From Chimonanthus salicifolius (taxonomy: Eukaryota; Streptophyta; Magnoliopsida; Laurales; Calycanthaceae), in contig CM023539.1 of the NCBI GenBank assembly GCA_013350335.1, forward strand, positions 26,591,043-26,655,042: DNA of 64,000 nt, in the 5' to 3' direction. Below the pieces are notes generated by a model, which saw nothing but the letters and a program-made list of their open reading frames with translations, made no database searches and had not been told where the DNA came from. A program made the translations under genes and the position numbers. Below, piece by piece: positions 9,595-20,880 of this stretch. Each line of letters opens with the position of its first letter. Position 1 is the stretch's first letter.

Positions 9595-10665
9595 ATGGCT
9601 CCAAAGAGAAGGATCCCTCAGAACCAAAAAGGGAAGGAAAAGGTGTTGCAAATCACGCAACATGAGAAAGTGTTACCACAACACGAAAAATCTGTGCATG
9701 AGAAGGAGCCGTCTATACATGAGAAAGAGGTAACCCAACCTGATGAGGAGCAACCTGTTCATGAAAAGTCTCACAATAGGGAAGAATCACAACACTCATG
9801 GAGGGAAGAAAAGGGGAGTGAGAATGCATCACAGAAGGAGGGAGAAGGAAACAGTGGTGTACATATACCACATGTGCCGCCTGAGCTTCAGGGATTAGTC
9901 CAAGCAGTGGTAACCTCAGTACTCCAGCAACATATGAATGGGAGTGAAAATTCCAGGGATGCCAGTGACCGGAGTATGGCACGAGAATTTCAACAACAGC
10001 GTCCTCCCTACTTCAAAGGGAAGGAAGGGGCTGTCGGAGCCGAGCACTGGTTGAAGAAGATCACTCAGATCTTAAAATTACTTAAGATCTCGAGTCATGC
10101 TGACAGGATTTTACTGGCTACATCACAATTGATAGAAGATGCCGGTAAATGGTGGGAGGTGGTGGAGAAGCAGAGGGAACTCATACCAGCTAGGGAGAGG
10201 ACGGCCATGACATGGAATGAGTTTTCAGCAACCTTTCTGGAACATTACTTTCCGGAGGAGGAGAAGGAGCGACAGACGGAACTTTTTCTGTCCTTGGTAC
10301 AGGGCTCTATGACGGTGGCAGAGTATCACCGTGAATTTCTCAGTTTATCCATTTATGCATTCTATATGGTGGACACAGAACTTCGCAAGGCAAGAAAGTT
10401 TGAGAGGGGTCTACAGCCAAACATCAGGGCCAAAGTGACCATATTTAAGTGCACCACATTGGCTGAGGTGGTCAGCAAGGCCACAATAGCAGAACAGGAG
10501 TTGAATACAATAGTACGGTTTGACAATCGTCGAGCTCCAAGTGGGAGGGGTGGGTTTCAGCCCAACAAGAGGTTCCGTCCGAACTTCAGTAGACCCTCAC
10601 CATCTACTGGGTCCGCGGGGAGCTTTCGTCCCAACCAGCCCTCCCCATCTGCATCAGTCACCTAG
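9595..10665 (+). CDS. Gag of element A (ends at an in-frame TAG)
   Basis: The 356-residue capsid part of the polyprotein starts at ATG 9595 after a leader of about 400 bp that is conserved with B and I. Residues 1-75 are charged and hold five HEK repeats. Residues 100-125 match B and I (PPELQGLVQAVV). The retrotransposon gag core spans about 150-306 (HWLKKITQIL, AGKWWEVVE, EHYFPEEEK, VAEYHREF, ARKFERGL). Residues 311-345 are basic and rich in Arg, Pro and Ser, suited to RNA binding. The protein should assemble the cytoplasmic particle. Translation stops at TAG 10663-10665. B has a glutamine codon at the aligned position, so a C-to-T change is likely, although programmed readthrough cannot be excluded from one copy. 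Confidence 0.92.
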   Translation: MAPKRRIPQNQKGKEKVLQITQHEKVLPQHEKSVHEKEPSIHEKEVTQPDEEQPVHEKSHNREESQHSWREEKGSENASQKEGEGNSGVHIPHVPPELQGLVQAVVTSVLQQHMNGSENSRDASDRSMAREFQQQRPPYFKGKEGAVGAEHWLKKITQILKLLKISSHADRILLATSQLIEDAGKWWEVVEKQRELIPARERTAMTWNEFSATFLEHYFPEEEKERQTELFLSLVQGSMTVAEYHREFLSLSIYAFYMVDTELRKARKFERGLQPNIRAKVTIFKCTTLAEVVSKATIAEQELNTIVRFDNRRAPSGRGGFQPNKRFRPNFSRPSPSTGSAGSFRPNQPSPSASVT

Positions 10666-13600
10666 TCATTCAAAGGGGTGAACAACTGTTTCCACTGTAA
10701 TCAGCCGGGTCACTTCAAGAGAGACTGTCCAAAGCTCAATAGGCTCTCATATTCCAGAGGATCTTTCCGTCCACCAGCTAGGCCAGCTAACTCCCGAGGA
10801 GGCAGGACATATAATCAGGCGGGACGGGCGCCTACTCCTACCGGATCTGGACGACTATTTGCTCTGGAACCTCCAGAGGATGTGGATCATTCTGTGATTC
10901 AAGGTATGGCCGTTGTCAATAGTTCTTATGCTTATGCATTGTTTGATTCTGGAGCATCGCACTCTTTTATATCTGCATCCTTTATAACTGCTACTGGAAC
11001 ACTAGTACAAAAGTTGTCCACCACACTCACAGTAGTATCCCCTGTCGGAGACACGTCTTTGGGACTCATATGCACGGCCATAAATACAGAACTCGCTGGA
11101 CTCATATTTGAGTTCAACTATTTGGTACTCGACATGACTGAGTACGATATTATATTTGGCATGGACTGGTTGGCTGGTTATGAAGCCAATATTGATTGTT
11201 ACCGCCGAAGAGTGACATTTTGGTCACCCGAGGGAAAGCAGTATATAGTTCGTGCCGACAAGCAAAGCAGACTGCAGGAAGGGTTGCATCATTTGGTGTT
11301 GAACAATATTGTCATCAACAAAGCACCAGTCACTGAACTTCCAGCAATTGTGAAAGAATTTGTTGATGTCTTTCCAAAAGAACTTCCTGGTATACCGCCT
11401 ATGAGGGAGCTCAATTTTGAGATCAAGCTATATCCTGGTACCTCACCAGTGTCTCTACCCCATTATCGGATGGCACCAGCAGAAATGTCCGAGTTGAAGA
11501 AGCAACTTGACGAATTACTCAGACTGGGGTGCATTCGGAACAACACATCGTCATGGGGAGCTCCAGTGTTGTTCGTGAAAAAGAAGGATGGTTCACTCAG
11601 AATGTGTGTGGACTACCGGAAATTGAATCAGCTAACTGTCCGGAACAAGTATCCTCTACCCAGGATCGATGATTTATTCGATCAGTTGAGGGGATCCAGT
11701 CATTTTTCCAAGATTGACCTGATGTCCGGTTATCATCAAATCCGGGTCAGGGAGGAAGATATCAAGAAGACAGCTTTCAGAACACGGTATGGACTATTTG
11801 AATTTGTAGTCATGCCATCTGGGCTTACCAACGCACCGGCTGTGTTCATGGACTTAATGAACAGAATATTCCGTCCATATCTGGATCGGTTTGTTATAGT
11901 GTTCATTGACGATATCCTGATCTATTCCAAGAGTCAGGAGGATCATGCTGAGCATCTTCGAATAGTATTGAACACCTTGAGACAGAACCAGTTGTATGCC
12001 AAAGCAAGCAAATGCGAATTTTGGCTACCTAAGGTCAAATTCTTAGGGCATGTTATAACAGCAGATGGTATAGCCGTTGATCCGGCTAAGGTGGCAGCAG
12101 TAAGTGAGTGGAAAGCACCAAAGAATGTCACTGAAATCCGTAGCTTTCTGGGTTTGGCTGGATATTATAGGAAGTTCATCATGGATTTCTCTAAAATAGC
12201 ATCTCCATTGACTCGACTCACGCAGAAAGGAGTCAAATATGAATGGTCAGAGTTGTGCAATCAGAGATTTGAGGAGCTGAAAGAGAGACTTACAACTGCT
12301 CCTATTTTAGTTTTGCCGGAAAGAGGCAAAGGTTATGAAGTACAATGTGATGCATCAGGAGAGGGACTGCGATGTTCACTCATGCAACGTGATCGGGTGG
12401 TGGCATATGGTTCAAGACAACTAAAGATACATGAATGCCTCTACCCCACACATGATCTAGAATTAGCTGCGGTGGTCTTCGCTCTCAAAAGCTGGAGACA
12501 CTATCTATATGGGGAGAAGTTTGAAGTATTTTCAGATCACAAGAGCTTGAAGTATTTATTTGATCAGAAAGAGCTCAACCTGAGGCAGCGCAGATGGATG
12601 GAATATCTGGCGGACTATGAATTTGCGCTCCGATATCATCCGGGAAAGGCCAACAAAGTGGCGGATGCTCTCAGCCGCATGTCTCGTGCATCAGTGGCAT
12701 GTTTGATCAGGACTGAATGGGAGATGTTGAATTCCATTCGTGAGTTTAATCTATACATCACAAACCATGGGAGTATGTATAATTTGATCATACGATCCAA
12801 CATGGTTACAAAGATTGAACAGGAGCAACGAACAGATCCGGAAATGGCAGAGACATGGGCCAAGATGTCTATTGGCGAGGTTGTACCGGATTGGGAATTA
12901 CGACCAGGACAGGGTCTTATGTTCCGAGGTAGAATTTATGTGCCAAGAAGCTGCAGAAAAGAATTACTGATAGAGACACATCAGAGCAAGTTGTCCATTC
13001 ATCCAGGTAGCACAAAAATGTATCATGACTTAAAAAGACATTATTGGTGGCATGGACTCAAGAAGGACGTTGCTGAGTTCGTGGCTCATTATTTAACTTG
13101 TCAGCAGGTTAAGACGGAACATCAGAAGCCACTAGGGTTACTCAAACCCTTAGCAGTGCCGGAATGGAAATGGGAGCACATTTCCATGGACTTTGTGACG
13201 GGGTTGCCGAGGTCCTCGAAGGGCAATGACGCTATATGGGTTGTGGTAGACCGATTGACCAAGTCCGCGCATTTTATTCCTATCAAGATGACGGATTCAT
13301 CAGAGACATTGGGTCGGAGATATATCAAAGACATCATCAGATTACATGGTATCCCACAGACTATAGTGTTTGATAGAGATGGCCGATTCACCGGCAGGGT
13401 ATGGCAGAGCATGCAGTCGGCCATGGGAACCAATCTACTTATTAGCACAGCATTCCATCCACAGACCGATGGACAATCGGAAAGAACAATACAAACGTTG
13501 GAGGACATGTTGAGGGCGTGCATGCTAGACTTCAAAGGTGGATGGGAGGATCATTTGCCATTGGTGGAATTTTCTTATAACAATAGCTACCAGGCAAGCC

Positions 13601-14049
13601 TCCAGATGGCACCATTCGAAGCTTTGTATGGTAGACCATGCAGGTCACCAGTGTGCTGGACCGAGGTTGGCGAACATGCACTGATAGGACCCGAGATGGT
13701 TGCAGAAACTACTGCACAGATCCAGTTGATACGTCAACATTTGTTGACCACACAGAGTCGGCAAAAGAGCTATGCTGATAAGAGGAGGAGGTTTCTCGAA
13801 TTTGAGGTGGGAGACATGGTATTCTTGAAGGTCTCGCCACGAAAAGGGCACATGAGATTTGGGAAGAAAGGAAAATTGTCACCAAGATATGTGGGACCGT
13901 TTTCAATTATCAGAAGGATGGGAGATGTAGCCTATCAGTTGGCACTTCCTTCGCAATTGGCGTCTCTACATGATGTAATCCATGTGTCGATGCTGAGGAA
14001 GTACAACCCTGATCCGTCTCATGTTTTGAATGATTGGAATGGACTGTGA
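10666..14049 (+). CDS. Pol of element A: CCHC knuckle, protease, RT, RNase H, integrase (C-terminus lost)
   Basis: This continues in gag's frame past the TAG. There is no ATG at its head, so it would be made only by readthrough. Counting residues from GTG 10678: CCHC knuckle 4-17 ([10 protein letters not shown]), aspartic protease DSGA 90-93, reverse transcriptase about 263-440 with FIDD 409-412, RNase H D558, E595 and D620, integrase zinc finger from about 768, DDE triad D838, D899 and E935, GPY/F module near 1071-1090. No other stop occurs over about 1,120 residues. Oddities: the first cysteine of the integrase finger is Tyr805 (Cys in B and I), the [10 protein letters not shown] motif has Ser381 in place of Phe, and Arg565 replaces a conserved Gly. 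The frame ends in five LTR-derived residues (DWNGL) where the chromodomain should be. Probably not autonomous, but recently so. Confidence 0.93.
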   Translation, partial: SFKGVNNCFHCNQPGHFKRDCPKLNRLSYSRGSFRPPARPANSRGGRTYNQAGRAPTPTGSGRLFALEPPEDVDHSVIQGMAVVNSSYAYALFDSGASHSFISASFITATGTLVQKLSTTLTVVSPVGDTSLGLICTAINTELAGLIFEFNYLVLDMTEYDIIFGMDWLAGYEANIDCYRRRVTFWSPEGKQYIVRADKQSRLQEGLHHLVLNNIVINKAPVTELPAIVKEFVDVFPKELPGIPPMRELNFEIKLYPGTSPVSLPHYRMAPAEMSELKKQLDELLRLGCIRNNTSSWGAPVLFVKKKDGSLRMCVDYRKLNQLTVRNKYPLPRIDDLFDQLRGSSHFSKIDLMSGYHQIRVREEDIKKTAFRTRYGLFEFVVMPSGLTNAPAVFMDLMNRIFRPYLDRFVIVFIDDILIYSKSQEDHAEHLRIVLNTLRQNQLYAKASKCEFWLPKVKFLGHVITADGIAVDPAKVAAVSEWKAPKNVTEIRSFLGLAGYYRKFIMDFSKIASPLTRLTQKGVKYEWSELCNQRFEELKERLTTAPILVLPERGKGYEVQCDASGEGLRCSLMQRDRVVAYGSRQLKIHECLYPTHDLELAAVVFALKSWRHYLYGEKFEVFSDHKSLKYLFDQKELNLRQRRWMEYLADYEFALRYHPGKANKVADALSRMSRASVACLIRTEWEMLNSIREFNLYITNHGSMYNLIIRSNMVTKIEQEQRTDPEMAETWAKMSIGEVVPDWELRPGQGLMFRGRIYVPRSCRKELLIETHQSKLSIHPGSTKMYHDLKRHYWWHGLKKDVAEFVAHYLTCQQVKTEHQKPLGLLKPLAVPEWKWEHISMDFVTGLPRSSKGNDAIWVVVDRLTKSAHFIPIKMTDSSETLGRRYIKDIIRLHGIPQTIVFDRDGRFTGRVWQSMQSAMGTNLLISTAFHPQTDGQSERTIQTLEDMLRACMLDFKGGWEDHLPLVEFSYNNSYQASLQMAPFEALYGRPCRSPVCWTEVGEHALIGPEMVAETTAQIQLIRQHLLTTQSRQKSYADKRRRFLEFEVGDMVFLKVSPRKGHMRFGKKGKLSPRYVGPFSIIRRMGDVAYQLALPSQLASLHDVIHVSMLRKYNPDPSHVLNDWNGL

Positions 14050-14501
14050 ATGGATTGTTGATGGATTTGGTAGTTTAATTATTTGGACAATGTAATTTGT
14101 TAGCTAGATGTGTGGGCATGTAATAATGTAGTTAATTAGATGCTATGGTTTGTTTTATGCTGGATGTTTGGATTAAACAATTAGTTAAGATCGATTAGTG
14201 ATTTGGAAAATAAGTTATGTACTTTGCTATCTAAAAATGGAAATTGGATTAATCATAGGTTCTATTATAACCTCAGTTAGATCTAGACTAAGTTAATTCC
14301 GCAAGTTATAAATATACCATGTGCGGATCAGTTTTATGGACTTAGTTCATATGCACATGGGCTTGGCCAGTTAAGGGTCGGATTTAGAGATCCGAACTTA
14401 ACTCGCGTCGTGACATTCCGCCCCGATCACTTGTTGATTATTATTATATTTAAAAAAAAAATAAACTCTGAAAATTAGAGTGAAAAGGGCGGGACGTTAC
14501 A
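14023..14501 (+). mobile_element. Truncated 3' LTR of element A
   Basis: Corresponds to the last part of the full LTR (8707-9188), joined to pol through the 10-bp shared sequence GTTTTGAATG (14023-14032; also 8707-8716 and 5130-5139). About 3.3 kb of LTR start and the chromodomain are missing here. It ends GACGTTACA followed by TSD GATTG. Confidence 0.93.
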
Positions 14502-15247
14502 GATTGTGAATATCTGGACGAGGTTTTGCTGTCCAGGGGGAATGATTTGGGATGTTTATATCTTGACGAGGATTTGCCGTCAAGGGAGATATGATATTTA
14601 TGATGATGTGGATGATGGGTGGGACACATGACATAGACACCCATGGCATGGCATTCATCATATGTTTTTTTTATTATATTGCTATCAGTATGCTTGTTAT
14701 TACTAATCCATGTGCTAGCCCTACTCGGAGTCCTACTGGGCGCGTTGACTAACGCCCTACTTCCACCCTAGCTGGTGACGCAGGAGACGGAGGAAACAGT
14801 GGACGAGACGGGAATCAAGCTTAGGAGCCTGGGAAAGCGGCTACTTGTTTATTAAAGTTTTGTTTTGGATAAGTTGTAATTAGTAGCCTAGTTTTGTCGG
14901 ATTGTAATAACTTTGGATTTCCTGCTATGGTATGGATCTCATGTGTAGATCTTATGACTATGAGGGATTTTGGTAATTCAATGATGTATCTTCCCTTCTA
15001 TCTAAAAACCGGTAGGATAGACTCTATTATCATGTTCCGCAATGATTATAATCCACGAGCTTACTTCCTATGCGTGAACCATTCTCGTGGACCTCGTTCG
15101 GCGGGCGCGTGGGGTTGGCCAGTTAAGGGCCGGGTCTTAGAAGCTCGGGCTTAACTCGCATCGTGACGTCCACGCCTGTTGTCACTTTTATTTAATTCAA
15201 AAAAAAAAATAGACTCTAATTATGGTGAAAATGGGGCGGGCGTTACA

Positions 15248-17995
15248 GCTAGCTCCAAATCATGTATGGGATAGTGGCGTTCATGGATTTTCAATTGTCT
15301 TGATCCGTACGCCACTGCCCGATTACCTTGACTGAGTGTACACCCCAGTCCCTCTCCTGAGGCATCACAGTACACCTCATAATTTCTGCCTCTTTCCGGC
15401 AAGATTAGAATAGGAGCGGTTATAAGCTTCTCCTTTAGCTCCTCAAATCTCTGGTTGCATAGATCTGACCATTTAAATTTGACTCCTTTCTGAGTGAGTC
15501 GTGTAAGTGGAGCTGCAATCTTGGAGAAGTCCATGATGAATTTCCTGTAGTAACCGGCCAATCCCAGAAAACTGCGGATCTCGGTCACATTTGTCGGTAC
15601 TTTCCACTCCTTCACTGCCGCTACCTTAGCCGGGTCCACGGCTATACCTTCCTTCGATATAACGTGTCCCAAGAAGTTAACCTTAGATAGCCAGAACTCA
15701 CACATGCTGGCTTTGGCATACAACTTGTTCCTCTTCAGGGTGTCCAGAACTATCCGCAGGTGTTCAGCATGTTCTTCCTGACTCTTGGAATAGATCAAGA
15801 TGTCATCAATAAATACGATCACAAACTGATCTAAGTAAGGCCGGAATATCCTATTCATCAGGTCCATGAACACAGCTGGTGCATTAGTAAGCCCAAACGG
15901 CATGACTACATACTCATATAGACCATACCTTGTTCTGAAGGCTGTCTTCTCTATGTCCTCCTCCCTAACTAGGATTTGATGGAATTCGGACATCAGATCA
16001 ATCTTGGAGAAGTGAGAGGAACCCCTAAGTTGATCAAACAGATCGTCAATCCTGGGTAGGGGATACTTGTTCCTGACAGTCAGCTGGTTCAATTTTCTAT
16101 AATCCACACACATCCGAAGGGTACTGTCCTTCTTCTTCACAAATAATACCGGGGCTCCCCATGCTGATGTGCTATTCCCAATAAAACCCAATCTGAGCAG
16201 TTCATCAATCTACTTCTTCAACTCGGTCATCTCAGCTGGTGCCATCCTATAATGTGGCAACGATACTGGAGCAGTGCCGGGATATAACTTGATCTCAAAG
16301 TTTATCTCCCTCTTGGGTGGCAAACCAGGGAGCTCTGTTGGAAATACCTCCGCAAATTCTGCTACCACTGCCGGAAGTTCAGCCCCTGGTGCCCTGTCTA
16401 ACTTAATGCTGTTCAAGACAAGGTGGTTCAATTCTTCCTGCAGTCTTCTAGGAATACCTTGTCTATCAGCGGGCACTATATACCGCTTTCCCTCGGGTGA
16501 CCAAAATATCACCCTTCGAAGATGGCAATCAATATGGGCCTGATATGTAGCCAACCAGTCCATACCAAATATAACATCGTATTCCACCATATTGATTACT
16601 AAGTAGTTGAACTCGAATATGAATCCAGCGAGTTCAGTGTTCAGTGCCGTGCATATGAGTCCCAAAGATGTGTCTCCAACGGGGGACACAATGGTAAATG
16701 AGGTGGACAGGTTCTGTATTAATGTGCCCGTAGCAGATATGAATGCAATAGATATAAATGAATGGGAAGCTCCAGAGTCAAATAATGCAACAACATAAGA
16801 ACTACCAACTACAGTCATAACTTGAATCACCGAGCGATCCACCGCTATTGGAGAAGGTATAGCAAAAAGCTGTCCAGATCCTGCAGGGTTTGTCGCTCGC
16901 CCCGCTTGGTTGTGCGTTCTGCCTCCTCGCGACTGAGCTGGCTTAGCTGGAGGGCAAGAGGAACCCCTGAAAATAGAGGGTCTGTTGAGCTGTGGACACT
17001 CCCTCTTGAAGTGGCCCTGTTGGCCACACTAATAGCAAGTGCCCCTACCCCGTGGGACCTGGGTGACTGATGCTGACGGGGAGGGATGGTTGGGGTGAAA
17101 GCCCCCTGTAGACCCAATGGAGGGTGAGGGTCTGTTGAAACTTGGGCGGAACCTCTTGTTGGGTTGAAATACGCCCCGCCCACTCTGCCCCCAGCGGTTG
17201 TCAAGCCGCGTCAACTCATTCAATTCCCGTTCTGCGATAATGGCCTTGCTGACCACCCCTGCCAGTGTGGGTTCCTTGAAAATGGTCACCTTAGCCCTGA
17301 TGCTCGGCCAAAGGCCTCGCTCAAACTTACGGGCCCTCCGATGCTCGGTATCCACCATGTAGAAAGCATAGAAAGACAGATGAAGGAATTACCGGTGATA
17401 TTCTGCCACTGTCATATTGCCTTGTACTAATGATATAAAAGCTTGAGTCTGGCTCTCTCTTTCTTCTTCCGGAAAATACTGTTCTAGAAAAGTGGCTGAG
17501 AACCATTCCCAAGTCATAGCAATCCTTAGCCCTTCCGACACGAGTGCTTGCTGTTTTTCCACCATTTCCCACCAGTTGCCGGCATCCTCAATCAGTTGAG
17601 ATGTTGCCAGTAAGATTCTGTCAGCCAGACTGGAAATCTGAAGCAGATTTAAGATCTGAGTGATCTTCTTTAACCAATGATCTGCTCCTACAGCCCCTTT
17701 GTTTCCTCTGAAGTAGGGAGGGCGCTGTTGCTGGAAGTCTTTGACCATCTTCCGTTTACTGGTGTCGCTAGTAGTCGCATTTTCGCTCAAATGTTGCTGA
17801 AAAGCAGCAGCTACTGCCGCTTGAACTACGCCTTTTAGTTCGGGAGGTACACCTTGTATGTTCACACTATTCTGCCACTCTGCTTGATGAGGTGGCGGTA
17901 CCCCCTCGATGCAGTGGCGGTACCTCATCTCGATGCGGTGGCGGTACCTCCTCCTCTACCCGGGGATTCCGACGAGTCCTTCTTCTTGGAGGCAT
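15248..17995 (-). pseudogene. Element B gag-pol, 5' half: gag, CCHC, protease, RT, start of RNase H (broken)
   Basis: The start is ATG at 17995 (MPPRRRT), as in element I. The N-terminus carries a 24-bp repeat, about three copies (17885-17955), encoding VPPPHRDE-like units; one copy is a base short and breaks the frame. The gag core is open from 17928 to a stop at about 17389 (after VAEYHR) and resumes in the same frame to 17029. The CCHC knuckle near 16985-17040 has a stop between its first two cysteines. Protease DSGASHSF lies in 16210-16842, and RT with FIDD plus the start of RNase H in 15253-16191, with a stop near 16210. The frame ends at the GCTAG insertion site and continues at 2156. 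RT changes include MSEFHQ for MSGYHQ. Confidence 0.9.
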
Positions 17996-18357
17996 TTCCT
18001 AAACCATTGAAAATATTTACTGATTTAGTTCCTTCATAGAGTTGTTGTATTCATATATTTTGTGAAGAAATTTCCCTAAGTATCAAATGTTTTTCTTTCC
18101 ATTTGGGGGGAAGTTGCCAAATATGCACACTTGGTTTTTCCTTTGTTCCGGGGGGGGGGAATCTCTAACTTCCTATTGTTTGTTGTTCAATTTGGGGGAT
18201 ACTGGAGAAGTGCATCCTATTTTGCTATGTTTGACAAATCCAACTTAGAATGAATTTTTCTTCCCCTGCTATCATTCCTTTTCGTCGAACGTTGTTCTCA
18301 AATTGAATACTTCAGTTTGAGTCAATCGAAGTAAATTAACTTGGTCCCCGTGCAGCG

Positions 18358-18371
18358 GACTCCGAGGAGTC
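18358..18371 (-). other. Leader hairpin of element B
   Basis: GACTC-CTCG-GAGTC in sense, the counterpart of the hairpins in A (9281) and I (56161). The stem is identical and the loop differs. Confidence 0.55.
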
Positions 18372-18452
18372 GGTCAGTTGGGATTCTTAGCTGCCAGTGA
18401 GACATACAACCGTCTTAATCTTACTTCGAGAGATTCATTCTTTCGATATTCA

Positions 18453-18464
18453 CTCTGATACCAA
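18453..18464 (-). other. Primer binding site of element B
   Basis: Sense TTGGTATCAGAG lies one base from the end of the 5' LTR at 18466. It matches initiator Met tRNA, as in A and I. Confidence 0.88.
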
Positions 18465-19001
18465 CTGTAACGCCCGCCCCTTTTCACTGAAAATGTAACA
18501 CCCCGCCCTTTTCACTCTAATTTTCAGAGTTTAATTTTTTTTTTTAAATATAATAATCATGTGATCTGGGCAGAGTGTCACGACGCGAGTTAAGTTCGGA
18601 TCTCTAAATCCGACCCTTAACTGGCCAAGCCCATGTGCGTATGAACTAAGTCCATAAAACTGATCCGCACATGGTATATATATAACTTGCGGAATTAACT
18701 TAGTCTTATTCTAACTGAGGTTGTAATAGAACCTATGACTATTCCAATTTTTCCAATATTAGATAGCAAAGTACATAATCTTATTCTCCAAAATTACTAA
18801 CTAATATTAATCTACCATTCAATCCAACCATCCAAAATAAACCAATCCACAACATCTACTTATCTAGTTACCAAATTACATTGTCCACATAATTCAAATA
18901 ACACATCCATGAATAGTCCATTCAAAATCATTCAAACCGCCCAAGTTTCCGTGCTTGGTCCTCTTCTCCAACCACGTTCTTACCTTTCCCTGCATCATCC
19001 A

Positions 19002-20880
19002 CTAAGGATATAGATAGGGCGTTAGATCAACGCGCCCAGTAGTGTTTCCGAATAGGGCTACCACATGGTTAGTCAAAAACATGCAAATAATATAATAATA
19101 ATACATGTGAGACAAAATTCCATAAAATCATGCTATGTATGAAATGAACATGTAATGAGTCCCACCCATCACCATTCAACATAGCCATCACTTGACGGGA
19201 TTCTCATCGTCAAGGTAACCCACAGTGGTCTTTCCGACGCCCCGACGGAGTGTGGCCTCCGGTTACAGCATCATCATCCCATGCCATGCATGAGATGTCT
19301 ATGCAAACATGTCATTTAGAAACATAACTTTACAAACATATAAGTTATCGAAATCAACGTAAAGCAACATATGGAATAGTGGTTACAATAAAGGTAGGAA
19401 ACCTACAAAAGAATCACTTCAGCGTCCGTTCTTTCTTAGGCTTTATCCGGTCACGACTCGTTCGTCGTTCAACTTTCGGTACCTTATTATGCAACAATAA
19501 GTAAATCATAATCTTATTTACATGTCCATTCACATATGAGACCTAAAACATCTTATCAGTCCTTTTGATCAATCTCTTCATTTGGCTTGTATTCACAGAT
19601 TTGCCATTGGTCTGTCCAATCTTTAATCCACCAAACTTACTCCATGGGGTTTCGGCCATACCTTCGGCCGAACCCAATGGTTCCCTTATCCATTACTACA
19701 TGGTTTTCCATTAGGGTATTTTAAACCTTTTAAATCAACATAGAACCATTACCAACTACTACTCATAAGCTTAGGCTATTTAACCCATTCATTATGAATT
19801 AGCATAAAGTCCAATTCTCCTAATGATCTCTCATCATTTATCATACATCTTAGCCATAAAAAACAGCAACCATAATTCTAATTAAAAACACATATGCATC
19901 CATAAAATGACCCATGAAAACAATCCATGGGGTTCGGCCATACTCATGGCCGAACCCTTATGGTTCTTTTGCTCAACAATGTCCTTTTATTTACATACTA
20001 ATTGGCTCTATCCCTTAGCCATGTTAAACCCATAGTTTAGCCATCCTATGGCCAACCCAAAATCAGTAATCTGATCACATAAAAATCTCCCAAAAACAGT
20101 CCACAAAGGTGTATGGTTTCCATGTTTTCCAACATGAAAACCAACCCTCTTTTACATGGGGTTCGGCCCTCCATGGTGGCCGAACCCAATGGTTATTCTT
20201 ACTGTTTTTAAACCTCAGATAATCATGTAATAACAGTATATTATTAACAGGTTTTTATCTTTCAAACTAACATCCAAAATTAGCTCAATTTCATAGGGTT
20301 CGGCCATGCTCATTGGCCGAACACCATGACCTTTGGTTTTGAACTTTTGACCCTTTATCTTGGGTCTGAAACCAACATCCAAATCCATGTTTTAACCTCC
20401 TCAAAACATGCATTTTAAATCCAAATAATAACATCTAATATCAGTCCCAAACTATATGGTTTTAATTTCCAAAAACTATTAAAAACAATCACTTGTTTCC
20501 ATGGGGTTCGGCCATGCAAAGTGGCCGAACCGAATGGTCCATTTCCATCTTTTAATCCACTGATTTAGACCACATAAACTTCAGCCTTTTCTGATATCCA
20601 AACCCATGTTTTAACCCTCATTAAAACATGTATTTTGAATCTAATAAAATATGTAAAAACAGTCTACAAAATCCATGGTTTTCATGTTTCAAAACATGAA
20701 ACCAAGCAATCTCTTGCATGGGGTTCGGCCCTCCATGGTGGCCGAACCCAATGGTTATTTTTACCATTTTAAATCCTCCATAATCAAGGTTAAACATTGA
20801 TGTATTCGGCCATGACCATGGCCCAATACATACCCCACTTTATTAATCCAAAAGTCCATGAAACACTTACCAAATTCCAA
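19002..20880 (-). other. Candidate LTR intron in L18
   Basis: Sense donor GGTAAGTGT at 20880; sense CTAAC, pyrimidine-rich run and CCTTAG ending at 19002. Contains the whole palindrome array. Confidence 0.4.
19643..20835 (-). repeat. Seven GGTTCGGCCAT palindromes in L18
   Basis: Copies lie near 19643, 19928, 20155, 20294, 20502, 20719 and 20800. Arms are GGTTCGGCCAT or GGTTCGGCCCTCC with matching partners (the copies near 20155 and 20719 pair CCTCCA with TGGTGG-like bases). The last copy is degraded (GTATTCGGCCATG/CATGGCCCAATAC) yet keeps pairing through its outer GTATT/AATAC bases. Confidence 0.88.

Larger units (their letters stand above)
5094..14501 (+). mobile_element. Gypsy (Tekay-like) element A, circularly permuted, TSD GATTG
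   Basis: The insertion starts TGTAACACCCC, ends GACGTTACA, and is flanked by GATTG at 5089-5093 and 14502-14506. Its internal order is abnormal: a 37-bp inverted U5 tip (5094-5130), chromodomain and polypurine tract (5131-5395), a full LTR (5396-9188), primer site, leader, gag and pol up to GTTTTGAATG (14023), then only the last 479 bp of an LTR (14023-14501). The left fragment begins at exactly the pol site where the right part stops. The terminal LTR piece differs from its full-LTR counterpart (8707-9188) by four substitutions and a poly(A) length change (my count by eye), so the insertion looks young. It is the least decayed element here. Confidence 0.9.
3394..14771 (+). other. Candidate LTR intron in solo LTR S (spans nested element A)
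   Basis: A strong 5' splice site, GTAAGTAT, starts at 3394 after a GAAGAAG-like purine-rich stretch. A CTAAC branch-like site (14749-14753), a pyrimidine-rich tract and CCCTAG (ending 14771) form a plausible 3' splice site; GCAG follows 12 nt later. Before A inserted, the intron would have been about 2 kb. This is inference from signal conservation across the LTRs; splicing is not shown. Confidence 0.4.
2157..15247 (+). mobile_element. Solo gypsy LTR 'S' (interrupted by element A), TSD GCTAG
   Basis: The LTR starts TGTAATAGCCC at 2157 and ends GGGCGGGCGTTACA at 15247. It is flanked by GCTAG at 2152-2156 and 15248-15252, and it splits B's RNase H coding region. Removing element A plus one TSD copy (5094-14506) leaves about 3.68 kb with no internal region, so it is a solo LTR. 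Contents in order: U3 with inverted repeats (to about 2800), CT-rich tract (3080-3120), purine-rich segment and GTAAGTA donor (3394), SalI-type palindrome array (3669-4170), GGTAGGATTCCTACC (4560-4574), stem-loop repeats (4890-5080), and after A the CTAAC/YAG region (14745-14783) and U5. Confidence 0.95.

Noticed and set aside
10678..10683. Independent start of pol at GTG 10678
   Set aside because: The codon lies in the same frame as gag after a single TAG and within the CCHC leader; no ATG or leader of its own is seen.
5094..14501. Foldback-type DNA transposon (inverted termini of A)
   Set aside because: The inverted termini are only U5 tips, the interior is a gypsy element, and the 5-bp TSD with TG/CA ends fits retroviral-type integrase.
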